From positions 838,396 through 902,395 of the forward strand of contig NW_014577097.1 in assembly GCF_000485595.1 (NCBI RefSeq): a stretch of 64,000 bases of DNA, given 5' to 3'. Positions 35,650 to 45,912 of this stretch are shown in pieces (the first letter of the stretch is position 1; each line of letters starts with the position of its first letter). Position numbers and translations under genes: made by a program. This DNA comes from Priapulus caudatus. Its lineage: Eukaryota > Priapulida > Priapulimorpha > Priapulimorphida > Priapulidae. The notes beneath the pieces are model-generated. The model was not told the origin of the DNA. It was given only the letters and a program-made list of their open reading frames with translations, and ran no database searches.

Positions 35650-36645
35650 TCGCATTGCCTGATTTCGTTACGAAATCATGATTTGGTAACGAAATCAGTC
35701 TACAAAGTGATTTCGGTTAGCGAATCAACTACTGCGAGTGATTCGTTAGCGAAATCAGCTACTGCGGAGTGATTTCGTTACGAAATCATGCTACTGCGAG
35801 TGATTTCGGTTACGAATCAGCGTAACTGCAAGTGATTTCGTTACGAAATCATGCTACACATTGGCGCCGCGGCACGCCAGTGTCGCATGACTTTATTTCG
35901 TTACAAAATCAAGGTCTACCAAGTTGAGTTCGTTACGAAATCAACTACTGGCGAGTGGATTTCGTTACGAATCAACTACTGCCGATTGATTTTCGTTACG
36001 AAATCAACTACTGGAAGTGATTTCGTTACGAAATCACTACTTGCGAATGATTTCGATTAGCGAAAATCAGCTACTGGGCGAGTGATTTCGTGACGAAAGC
36101 ATGCCGACACTATGCGCGGCTGGCGCGCGCAAGTGCTAGCATAACTTAGATTTCGTTGACGAATCAAGTCTAGCAAAGCTGATTTCGTTACGAAATCAAC
36201 TACTGAGGCGTTATTTCGTTAAGAAAATCATGCGACACTCGCGAGCCGGCGCTAGCAAGTGTAAGCATGACTGATTTCGTTTACGCAAATCAGCTACTTG
36301 TCGAGTGATTTCGTACGAATCACTGTTCACCTTGTGCCGCGCCGGCGCTGCAAATTCGCATTACCTGATTTCGCTTACTAATCAGCTACTACAATCGAGT
36401 TGATTTCGTTACTACGAAATCATGCTACAACTGGGTAAGGCCCGCAAGTGTCGCTATGGCTAGATTTCGTTACTAATATGATTGATTTCGTAACGAAATC
36501 AACGTCTTACAAAGTGATATTTCGTTACGAATCAAGTCGTACAAAAGTGATTTCGTTGACGAAATCAAGTCTACAAATGATTTCGTTTACGCAAATCAAG
36601 GTCATACAAGTGATTTCGTTACGAAATCAAGTAGCTGGGCGAGTA
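35650..36645. repeat. Tandem array of a 19-bp palindrome
   Basis: About thirty copies of TGATTTCGTTACGAAATCA or slight variants, spaced roughly 30-35 bases, joined by GCTACTGCGAG or GTCTACAAAG linkers. A longer GC-rich spacer (..CGGCGC..AAGTGTCGCATGAC) recurs every several units, giving a higher-order pattern. Small indels between copies suggest low read quality here. Confidence 0.85.
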
Positions 36646-36772
36646 AAAGACTAACACTGAACTAACTTACTAAGCACTAATAAATTTTATGAAATAAAAA
36701 TAAAAAATTTTAAATTAAATTGTTTGTAAATCAAAATCATGTAAATATTTGCGTTAAATTGCCAAATGGAGG

Positions 36773-37310
36773 TCTCGCTAAAGCAATAACGTTGGCTTAC
36801 TTTGATAAAGATGCCCCCACTAAGGTGATAGCTGATGCTAGTCCAGTCTACGCTGACGAGCGTCGCAACGCGCAATACTCTGGCGTTGATGTTGGTGATA
36901 AAGTTCTGGTCAGGAAAGAGAAAACCAATAAGTTTTCAACAACATTCGATCCGGTCCCCCACACTGTCGTAAGCAAATTTGGTAATAGTCTTGTAGTGGA
37001 GGCTCCGAATGGTGCTCAATACTCTAGTAATACTAAGTACTCATGTTAGGAAATACGTGTAGAATGCTAGTACTCCGATAGGGTAGAAGGTACCGCGTCG
37101 CCCATGCTACCAATGATTGAAACTGGAGCCAATAGTGGAGTTCCAGACAGTGATGTCACTGATGTGTCAGAACTAATTATAGATCCAGATGTTCAGGCTT
37201 CATATGAAGATACGTCTCAGATGCCACAATCTTCTTTGACAACCCAGTATCGTAGATCCCACAGGCAAAAGACAGTACCTGCTAAGTACTCTGACTGTGT
37301 AATGGAGTAG
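36773..37310 (+). pseudogene. Ty3/gypsy element 1, displaced pol C-terminus and tail
   Basis: Starts with 75 bases identical to 28,271-28,345 (RNase H region), then jumps at 36,848 into the segment after the integrase core (YADERRNAQYSGVDVGDKVL), which is broken again at 37,049, and a tail ending at TAG 37,310. About 20 residues between the two halves are missing. Confidence 0.75.
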
Positions 37311-37453
37311 AATTTCGTTTCTATTGTGTTGGTGATACAATGTCTTGAGATTAGTTGTTCCACAGTTGTGTTACAGGAATAAGTTTGAATTTAGTTCGGA
37401 CATTGTATGTTATATGGCAAAGGGTTTATTGCTCCAGGTTATTGTGTTCCTTT

Positions 37454-37468
37454 AAAGAAAAGAAGAGA
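37454..37468 (+). promoter_or_regulatory. Polypurine tract of element 1
   Basis: AAAGAAAAGAAGAGA directly abuts the 3' LTR. In Ty3/gypsy elements this primes plus-strand synthesis. Confidence 0.8.
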
Positions 37469-37632
37469 TGTAATGTTCTATTGTTGAGGTATCGTTTTGG
37501 CGGGAAGGAGCACTCCGGATTCTAGGAATAAAGGTGGTGATTGAGTTTCACATATCTGCGTCCTTTATTGGAGTAAGAGTGATGTGAGGTAAAAATATCT
37601 ACTCTAATTCATGCACTAAGAGAGATACAACA
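37469..37632 (+). repeat. 3' LTR of Ty3/gypsy element 1
   Basis: 164 bp, TG...CA ends, matching 25,887-26,057. Followed by the ACGCG duplication. Confidence 0.9.
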
Positions 37633-37637
37633 ACGCG
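37633..37637. repeat. Target-site duplication ACGCG (3' side)
   Basis: Pairs with 25,882-25,886, 11.7 kb away. Confidence 0.8.
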
Positions 37638-37899
37638 GTACACGATATCTTGAGAATGCCAGAACCCCCTTCCTCCTTCAAAACCCTATATATATCCAAA
37701 CTTCCCACCAATCACAAACATGTCCCAACTCTTCCTAACCAATCACACACAACTACCTAGCTCTTCGTCTTTTCAAAACTCCCTGCAACCCAGCTGTCTA
37801 CACTCGATCTGCACCCCTGTCTAGACTAATATTCCTAAACTAACGCGTGTCTACATCGTACATGCGCCGTTAATCGTTTTCAACTTACTCATTGCATTA

Positions 37900-38310
37900 G
37901 CTGCGTTCACACGAGATTCACGGCCTTGCTGGTTCCGTACTTAACTGGTGCTGAATTCGGCTGAAATACCGTGCTAACATAACCCGGAGCGTTCACACGA
38001 GAATCGAGTCTTAGCTGGCTAGGTATAATATAGACTGGTACCCGGTCGACAGTTCCACATGCTACACTAACGTCGAGTAGCGAACGGGTACCAGTCTAGG
38101 TAAGCGCACTACAGTAAGAGGACTCGAATTGCGTTCACACGACAGACAATACGCGGCTAGCGTGGTGCCGAATGTTTCAGCGCGGAATGTGATTCCGCAC
38201 CGAATAAGCCGCGTATTTCAGTACGGTACTGAATAAGCCGCGTATAAGTCTGGAATATTTTTAGCGTGTGAACGCTCAGTACGGAACGGAAATCCTCGTG
38301 TGAACGCAGC
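37900..38310. mobile_element. TA-flanked MITE, 411 bp
   Basis: Ends GCTGCGTTCACACGAG and CTCGTGTGAACGCAGC are exact inverted repeats flanked by TA on both sides (37,898 and 38,311). TTCACACGA repeats occur inside. No coding capacity. TA duplication suggests a Tc1/mariner-type mobiliser, but this is inference. Confidence 0.7.
38031..38098. mobile_element. Small nested inverted-repeat element
   Basis: TAGACTGGTACCC at the left and its reverse complement at the right, inside the MITE at 37,900-38,310. A relative with the same ends and the core GCTACACTAACGTC is at 62,296-62,382. Confidence 0.6.
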
Positions 38311-38512
38311 TATAGTCTACCCACTACAACTTTCCCTGCTGCTGCTTAATCACGCAACCTACTATTTGTAACCTACATGCTATAACTACTGCACCTAATT
38401 CCCAACCCAGGCCAATTACAGCCAAGTCTAGCTACACTTACTACTTTATGTAACAATCTGTAAAATATGTTACAGCACGATTAGTCAATATATTAGCAAA
38501 TGTATGCGCGCG

Positions 38513-38702
38513 GAAGTGAATTACAGATGATTAAATGTTCGAACCACCCGACTCCGAACCCCCCTACCGCGCCCGCCGGTACTGTGTGTACTGGCGCATG
38601 GTACAGCTGGTACATGTATTGGCACTCATTGTATACAGGCGGGTGCGGTAGGGGGGTTCGGAGTCGGGTGGTTCAAACATTTAATCATCTGTAATTCACT
38701 TC
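38513..38702. mobile_element. Hairpin MITE, 190 bp
   Basis: About 55-bp arms beginning GAAGTGAATTACAGATGATT and passing through CGGAACCCCCC-type sequence meet around an ~80-base loop containing GTACTGTGTGTACTGG. A half-copy is at 22,386-22,520. Confidence 0.75.
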
Positions 38703-38765
38703 TACGGAACATCTGCATTGGGCACCCCTTCTAATAATTATAGTACTGCCATAAGCTACAACTGT

Positions 38766-38880
38766 GCCAAGTTTGAGACTGCTGGCAATGTTGGTTAAGG
38801 GCAGTAAATCCCATATATGTTCTCTCGTGACACTGCTGGCAATGTCATTTAAGGGCAGTAAATCCCATGTTCTCTCGGAG
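38766..38880. repeat. Two-copy ~55-bp tandem repeat
   Basis: ACTGCTGGCAATGT...AAGGGCAGTAAATCCCAT...TGTTCTCTCG occurs twice in succession. Confidence 0.8.
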
Positions 38881-40050
38881 CTATTTGATATTGAGTTCAT
38901 GTGCCCCTGATAGTGTGTACGTGTGTGTACACAGAAATACAAATGCACTGATTGTTATAGTAACAATTTCTCTATGCAAACATGGCTTACAGGGCAGCTG
39001 TCTAAATTCCCTGTAGTGAGTTATATCCAATGACAGATTAGCTCGCAGGGGTTACTATAGCTGATAGTGTCTATATGTCTCCCTGGACGTACCGTGCCCC
39101 CCGTAGGACACCCCGTCCTTGTGCAAACCAAAGGTTTGAGTTCATATATGCAGCGGCACGCTTCTCTTACTGCTGTTCTGGTAGGATAAATCATACCAGC
39201 ATTGCATGGGAATTTGACTAATCTTAATTCGTGGGCAACAGTGACTGACTTGACACAGTGTTTGCTGGTAAGCATGTAATGGACTAGCACGAGAAAAAAT
39301 GTTGGATTTAAAATCGCACCAAAAACTATCGAAATCCTTAAATAACCCTAATTACCTCAATCACCACGCCCACCGAATGCCAATCACGATGTTTACTTGG
39401 TGACGTGGTCGCTGCTAGCCGACCAACGTGCCGCATCATGTGCCTAGACTTTTTACACGAGCGGCTGCGGCCTGCCTACAGTCTACACAGGAACATGTGG
39501 CATATGGCGTGGTGAAAGTGCATTAGACCCGTGTTAGACCGTCTCTCTCTCTCTCCCAATCACGATTTCGTCACGTGACATGCTGTGGGTAACGCCCCCA
39601 CACCAGCTTGTTTTTTTCCTCTGATAGATGGCGCCACAAAGCTATATACAGACATGGCCGTCGTACATACACAGCACACTGTCATAGGGTAATACTGTAT
39701 AACTAAGCTGTATATTTCACAGTCGTTGAATTTCTCTTCCATTTCGCGTGATTGACGGAGCAGTTCTTCAGTGATTCTCATGCAATTAGACCTGCGAGAT
39801 GGCGTGTGCATATGTTTGGTAGTGAATTAGACCCGCTAAAATTCGAGACTGTTCGCTGGAAGCTATTGATCCGTGCACCAGCTTTTGGATTTGGCGCACG
39901 GATTAATAGCTGCCAGCGCGTGATACTTTTGTAGAACGTTCCCGCGGTCGCGTGCGCCTTGCCGCAGAACTGCGCGCAAGATCCGCGCTCAGTGTTCTCA
40001 GGATCAACACCTCGTTTGCGCGACGGTTCTCTGGTATTCGGTCTCTTATC
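38881..40050. other. Non-coding stretch
   Basis: No gene recognised. A short piece at 39,045-39,080 (GTTACTATAGCTGATAGTGTCTAT) resembles the edges of the inverted-repeat element at 40,055 and 61,405. The rest is unexplained. Confidence 0.4.
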
Positions 40051-40054
40051 TTGG

Positions 40055-40274
40055 TACTGCCGGAACGTACCCTGGGTATGGTCCGGTATCCCGGAACGTA
40101 CCCTGGTAACTATCTGATATGGTTAGGGTTAGCGTTAGTGTTAGGGTTAGGTAGTAGGCGTAGACGACTCCCTAGACTCGTTAGTGGAGTAGGCGAGGTA
40201 CGGTCCGGCATATTAGATAGTACCATGGTACGTTCCGGTATACCGGACCGTACCCAGGGTACGTTCCGGCAGTA
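40055..40274. mobile_element. Foldback MITE with telomere-like interior
   Basis: Arms ACTGCCGGAACGTACCCTGG and reverse complement enclose repeated CCGGTATACCGGA palindromes. The loop at about 40,121-40,153 reads TTAGGGTTAG with variants. Another arm of the same family is at 61,405-61,520. Confidence 0.7.
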
Positions 40275-40329
40275 CCCTGGGAGACATAGACCCTGGCAGC
40301 GTTACTATAGCTGATAGGGTCTGCTGGAC

Positions 40330-40470
40330 ACCGCAGCTGCTGTTGTCAATAACAACAATCAATAATATCAACAATCAACAATCAACTAACAATAATGTCA
40401 GCAACAATAACAGCAGTTAGTAGCAACATTAGTAGCAGCAGCAACAACAGCAGCCTCAGTGTGCGGCAGT
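40330..40470. repeat. (CAA/CAG)n low-complexity tract
   Basis: Imperfect AACAAC, ATCAAC and AGCAGC triplets. Not coding by any sign seen. Confidence 0.7.
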
Positions 40471-40666
40471 ACCTAGGGAGACATAGACCTTATTCATGAG
40501 CGTTACTATACAACTCACCGAAATAGCCTATTGCTAGACTTTTTTCATACTGGCTATGAAAACATTAGACTGGCTATTTTTTTTGGATTTGGACTCCCCT
40601 GCAAGCATCACAGAGCTGAGATTCTAGGTGATTTGGAATGAAATTATGTGGACAATAAAATTCCTA

Positions 40667-42056
40667 CAAATTATCAGTGTTGTAACAAGTCAAGTCATTG
40701 ACTCGGACTCGAGTCGACACGAGTCGCATTTTCTGGTGACTTGACTTAATTTGACTCGACTCAGGAACCCAAAATGACTTGACTTGACTCGAGTCACCAC
40801 TGAAAAATGACTTGACTTGACTCTGACTCGACCATTATGACTTGACTCGAATCAATATGAGCTTGAGTCATGGCCAGAGACTCGAGTCGCCGTTTGATGA
40901 CTCGAACGCTTCTAGGTTATAGCTAATGCATGGTAGTGCTAGCGCTAGCGAAACTCGGACCGCAAGATTAATTACATGTATATGATAAGATAGACTCTCC
41001 ACACTTACGTACGTGCGCGTGCCTATAACTATATGCGCGCAGATTTTTTGAAGCTTTTGGATGGCTGTGCGGTGCTTAAATTCACCGTTTTGCTTCTCTC
41101 ATTTGACACCAAAATGCCAAGTAAAATCCTGTTATCCAAATCCCTTCGTACATCAATCAATCAGGTCGAGTCTCCTCGGGAAGAATGGTGATGGCATGCC
41201 AGGATGGTCTGTGCAGCATAATTGACCGAATTTCATCGGCTGACTGCAGGCCAGTATCACGTTTGAGTTGGTCGATGTACGTCAGTAGCTGGCCGCCCCG
41301 AGAAGCCAGTTCGTACATCCTAGACTGTGTATATATCCGACACAGATGAATATAGAATTCTTTTAATTTAAATACCTATTTAACGTTACCAATCTACATT
41401 TTTTTCATAATTTCAAGAAAGAGTTTTGCTGTCGCCCTTATCCCAGCGGTGGTCACCCCCTACATATTCAATAATGAACGCGACCTAAATAATGACCCCC
41501 CCCCCCTTGTACATCAAACAGTGACGCGCTGCAAGCGCAAGAATTCGATTAAAAAGAGAATTGTCGTAGTCAGAATGAAGGCTGTACATATACTCAAAAG
41601 TGCCTCAAATGCCATCTCCTGCGATCGACATTTTACAAATTGAAATGCAGGATCGACCACAGTGGAGTGTAACAAATTGAGCGCCCCCATTTCAAGAATC
41701 GTTACGCAGCACCTGCTAATTATGTAGTTAAAAAATTTATCTAAAGTTAACTAAACAAACTACATGCAAGAGTGGGGATCTGACATTTCATAAAATGGCT
41801 CTTGGTAAGAATTAAGGGTTACCTAGCTGCCACTCTGAAGTGACTTGAGATAACTTGTTGAAGTCAACAACTGACTCGAGTTGACTTGAGCAAATTTTTT
41901 AACTGGACTTGACTTGACTTGACAATGTGTCTGACTTGACTTGACTTGACTTGAGCAAATTAGTAAATGACGACTTGACTTGTGACTCGACCACTGTTGA
42001 CTTGACTTGACTTGTGAATCGACATGAGGGTGACTCTTTACAACACTGCAAATTAT
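40667..42056. mobile_element. hAT element, non-autonomous, 1,374 bp
   Basis: Element 40,675-42,048 has ends CAGTGTTGTAA and TTACAACACTG and is flanked by the perfect 8-bp duplication CAAATTAT (40,667-40,674; 42,049-42,056). Both subterminal regions (40,684-40,920; 41,835-42,035) are packed with TGACTTGACT and GACTCGAGTC motifs, likely transposase-binding sites. No transposase is visible. A 55-codon open stretch on the minus strand lies at 41,160-41,324. Confidence 0.88.
41160..41324 (-). pseudogene. Unidentified exon-like fragment inside the hAT element
   Basis: Preceded on the minus strand by TATATACACAG (acceptor-like) and open for 55 codons to TGA. It contains MYELASRGGQLLTYIDQLKR and a following IRSIMLHRPSWHAI. 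The composition looks like real protein, not random frame. It may be a transposase remnant or a captured host exon; I cannot assign the family. Confidence 0.35.
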
Positions 42057-42236
42057 TAACATTAGCTATACAAAAAAAGATGTCAACTGACTATTTTGTG
42101 GCTACACTTCTCAATTTCCCAGAGTAGCCCTTGACTCGTACCTGTCCCTTCTCACACGCTCGATATAGGGACAGGCGAACACCACCTAATGAGCCGCTGT
42201 GATTTGTCAATTGTTTCGAGTGATCTGATTATAGTC

Positions 42237-42241
42237 GCGAT
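42237..42241. repeat. Target-site duplication GCGAT (left)
   Basis: Identical to 47,053-47,057 on the other side of element 2. Confidence 0.85.
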
Positions 42242-42394
42242 TGTTGTATTCGTCTCAATAACATTGGAGTAAACCAATCGAATTGAATCACAAACAAAGC
42301 CGGTCACCCATTTATTCAGCAAGCAACCATCGCGCATGCATCACCGGATATTACATACAAATAATATAGATGAAGCTACTATCCAGACACTACA
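42242..42394 (-). repeat. 3' LTR of Ty3/gypsy element 2
   Basis: 153 bp, reading TGTAGTGTCT...ATACAACA on the minus strand. It differs from the other LTR by about four substitutions and a 13-bp tandem duplication present only in the other copy. Confidence 0.9.
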
Positions 42395-42412
42395 ATCCCT
42401 CATTTTTTTAAC
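42395..42412 (-). promoter_or_regulatory. Polypurine tract of element 2
   Basis: AAAAAAATGAGGGAT on the minus strand directly precedes the 3' LTR. Confidence 0.6.
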
Positions 42413-42722
42413 TCTTGTTACCATGAACCTGCAACTCCTATTTGCTTCCTCACTTGAAAAAGAACCTTAAAGCTTTAAATCATTAACGTCTTTCATAACT
42501 ATGCCGTACCGTTTCCTTACAGTAACTCTAAGCAATGTTAACTATGAAAATGCATCGATAATGCAAACAGTTTGATATTAAATGTATCATTTACCAGTCA
42601 CATGTAAAAATCACATGAATATCAATACTGCATGTAAAAAGAAGTCTACCGTCTTTCACATACTCCAACTAACCCCTAGACACTAACAGTGGTAACATTC
42701 CTCATAATACACTCATTTACTT

Positions 42723-44358
42723 CTACATGTCAAAATCTCTAAATCGAGCTGGCATAGACTTTGCCCTTACAGGTCGCGGAGAACAGGGCACTACTGAACG
42801 CGATTCCTCCGGAATTATGACATCGTGCGCGTCACTAAAATCACACCCTGCACTAACATCACCCTCGATATCTCGCGATCCTGTGTCAAGGTCATTCAGA
42901 TCAAAACCCATTTCAAAGTCTCCACTAGAATCTTCGTTCACCTGCTCGCGCACATTACTGCCACTATAGGTTCGTTTACGATATTTCTTTAGATGAGTTA
43001 CATTCCGTTTGTATTTTACTCCATCGTGTTCAACTACAACCGAATTTCCTGTTTTGGCAACTACTCTACAAGGTTCTGCGTGAAACGTAGGAGTAAGTTT
43101 GTCCTTTTGGTCGCGTTTTAGTAACACCTTACCGCATGGTAAAATGTCATTATCACACGCATTTCTTTTTGCGTCCGCATATCTCTTCCCTCGTCCTTTT
43201 TTCTGCTCACGGTCACGATCTACGATCTCAAGATCTTCCCGCGAATCCTCGATGCCTGGGATACGTGTACGGAGTTTTCTCCGGAACATCAGTTCTGCGG
43301 GACTCACTCCTGTGGTCGTATGTGGTGTAGTCTGATACATCATGAGGAAGGTATCAAGTTCCTCTCGCCAGTCCTTCTTTTCAATCTGAGCGATTCGGAT
43401 TCTCTTTAACAATGTTTGATTCTGTCGCTCTACCTCTCCGTTCGCCTGAGGCCAAAGAGGGGTAACTCTACGATGCTCAATGCCTTCGGCTTCTAGAAAG
43501 TCCTTAAACTGTGAACTGAAAAATTGTGGTCTATTATCAGTCGTAATACTAACTGGCAAGCCATGTGTAAGAAACATCTTCTTCAGACTTTTAACTATCT
43601 TGTCTGCTGTTGTCGTTCGCAGGATCTCTACCTCGAAATATCTGCTGTAGTAGTCGACAGCAACAAACAAACAGTCTCCAGATGGCAATGACATAAGATC
43701 TGCTGAAATGCTTTGCCACGGACCCGTAGCGCAGTTCAGTCGGTGTCATCTTCTCTGGTGCTTGTGGTGTTCCTACCATCTGACAAGCATGATACGTTTT
43801 AACAAAGTTCTCGACATCTTTGTCCATTCCCATCCACCATACTTTGGAACGAAGCCTCCTCTTCTTGCACACAATTCCGGGATGCCCCTCATGAGCCAAT
43901 TCAAGTATTGTCTCACGCAGTCGTTTGGGGACCACTAACCTAGTTCCTCTCAACACAAACTTTCCTATTATGCACAGTTCATCTGTAACTGATAGGAGAC
44001 GCTTATTGGTTATTTTCTGCCACTGATTTGTTCGAATACAGTTACGAACTTCCATGAGTTCCTTATCATCAGCAGATGCTTCCTCTACCTCTCGGGTAGA
44101 CAGAGCTTTAGGTGTTGCATTGTGAGCAACAAACCTAATGTATTCTTCACAGTCAGCAGAACAATTGTTCTCCCCAGGGTTGTCTCCCTTAGACTGGATC
44201 AAGCGCGACAAACAGTCTGCAATGTTTTGTTTACCGGGAATCCATTTCACTGTAAACCGATACGATTGCAGTCGAAGCACCCATCTGTGTATTCTTGCAC
44301 TCGCCCTTCCCGAAGATTTGTCCGAATATATACACTTAAGTGGTTTATGGTCCGTCAA
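42723..44358 (-). pseudogene. Element 2 pol, RNase H end and integrase
   Basis: Two overlapping frames (43,591-44,358 and 42,723-43,694). The first holds TDHKPLKC (RNase H) and the integrase zinc-binding region (HEGHPG; then KTYHACQ, where the first Cys of the usual pair is Tyr). The second holds the catalytic triad region: VAVDYYSRY, TTDNRPQF and GEVERQNQ, then a basic C-terminus. The shift between frames near 43,600-43,690 breaks the protein. Confidence 0.8.
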
Positions 44359-44367
44359 CAGTAGAAA

Positions 44368-45598
44368 TTATGTCTCATACAAATACATATGAAGACGCTC
44401 ACATGCCCACACAATACCTAATGCTTCTTTCTCTGTCTGAGAGTATCTCCTTTCGGTATCTGTCAAACTCCTACTAATGTAGCAGATAACCCGATCTTCT
44501 CCCAAGTGTTCTTGGACAAGCACAGCGCCAAGTCCTACAGGACTAGCATCAGTGATGAGCTTAGTAACAGCATTCTTGTTGAAATAACCAAGCGTATCTG
44601 TACTGGCTAGTCTGTGCTTCAATTCGTTAAATGAGTCTTCTTGTTCCTTGTTCCACACAAATGGTTCTCCCGTCCTTGTCAATCGACGTAATGGCTCTGC
44701 AACTGTAGCCAAATCAGGTATAAATCTCGAACTGTAGTTTACTAATCCTAAGAAGCTTCACACTTCTGTAGCAGATTTTGGCCGTCTCGCCTCATCAACT
44801 GCTTTGAACTTTTACCTTGTCGGGGCCTATTCCTCTCGCAGACAGCAAATGCCCCATGAATACTAGTTCCGACATGCGAAATTTGCATTTGTCTCTATTT
44901 AACGTTAGTTCCGTTTTCTGGATCAGTTTCAAAAGATTCTCCAGTCTCCTGTCATGCTCCTCCACAGACGATCCGTGCACTATTATGTCATCAAATATGT
45001 TTCTAACCCCTTCACAACTCTGGAGGGTTTGTTGTATCACACGTTGGTACATCGCGGGAGCACAGGAAATTCCGAACATGAGACGCTTGTAACGATACAG
45101 TCATTTATGCGTGACAAATGTTGTGATCGGACGTGACGACTCTGAGAGTTCAATCTGATGAAATGCCCACTTTATGTCCAGTTTACTGAAAACGGTACTC
45201 TGATTCAAATCATACAGGATTTCCTCTACAGTAGGAATTGGATGTCTCTCCCTGATAATTGCAGCATTAGCTCTCCTCATATCAACACATAGTCTGATAT
45301 CCTTGTCTCTCTTAGGGACAACAACTACAGGAGACACCCATGGGGTGGGGCCTTCAGCCTTTTCTATTACATCAAGGTCCTCCAACTCTTGAAGTTTCGC
45401 CTCAACTTTGTCTCTTAAGCTAAATGCGATTCTGCGCATTGGCTGGGCTACTGGCTGCACTGTACAGTCAAGAGGAATCTCGAGTTGATAATCTTTCAAC
45501 TTGCCTAGACCCTCAAAACATGCTTGATATTTATCAAACAGCTCAGTATCATCTTGTGCTGCGTTTACAAAAGATGCATTAATGCCAAGTTTAAGCAC
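44368..45598 (-). pseudogene. Element 2 reverse transcriptase and RNase H, broken
   Basis: Three frames: 45,101-45,598 (RT fingers/palm with LCVDMRRANA), 44,795-45,079 (RT palm with IFDDIIVHG, the catalytic pair), 44,368-44,712 (RNase H start, ITDASP). A TGA at about 45,098 falls a few codons from the position of the TGA in element 1, and a shift lies near 44,740-44,800. Confidence 0.8.
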
Positions 45599-45648
45599 AC
45601 CCAGATCGACAGCAGTTTTCCGTCCCAGTAATGCTTGACCTTTCCCTT

Positions 45649-45864
45649 TTACAACAACAACCTCTCCTTGAACTCGGCTGTTTCATATAGCCATGTCTGA
45701 TGTGAAGCATCCAAGCAACTCCCGTATGCAAACAATTGTTTGTCCACTTTCCGTGATGTACATTTTACATGGTTTTGTTTTAGCTCACTCCATAATGTCT
45801 CATCAATCACATTACAGCTAGAACCAGAGTCAATAATCATTGGAATATTCACTACTCCGCCCAC
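45649..45864 (-). pseudogene. Element 2 protease, broken
   Basis: IIDSGSSCN gives the aspartic protease active site (DSG). The frame is lost before the reverse transcriptase. Confidence 0.75.
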
Positions 45865-45912
45865 ATCAACATGTACAGAAGTTTGTTTACCATCGTCCCA
45901 TAGTGAAAAAGC

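Noticed and set aside
35650-36645. CRISPR-like array of regularly spaced palindromes
   Set aside because: The genome is animal, spacers are short and repeat one another, and no cas genes exist; it is a tandem satellite.
40123-40153. Chromosome end or telomere
   Set aside because: Only a few degenerate TTAGGG units inside a foldback repeat, with ordinary sequence on both sides.
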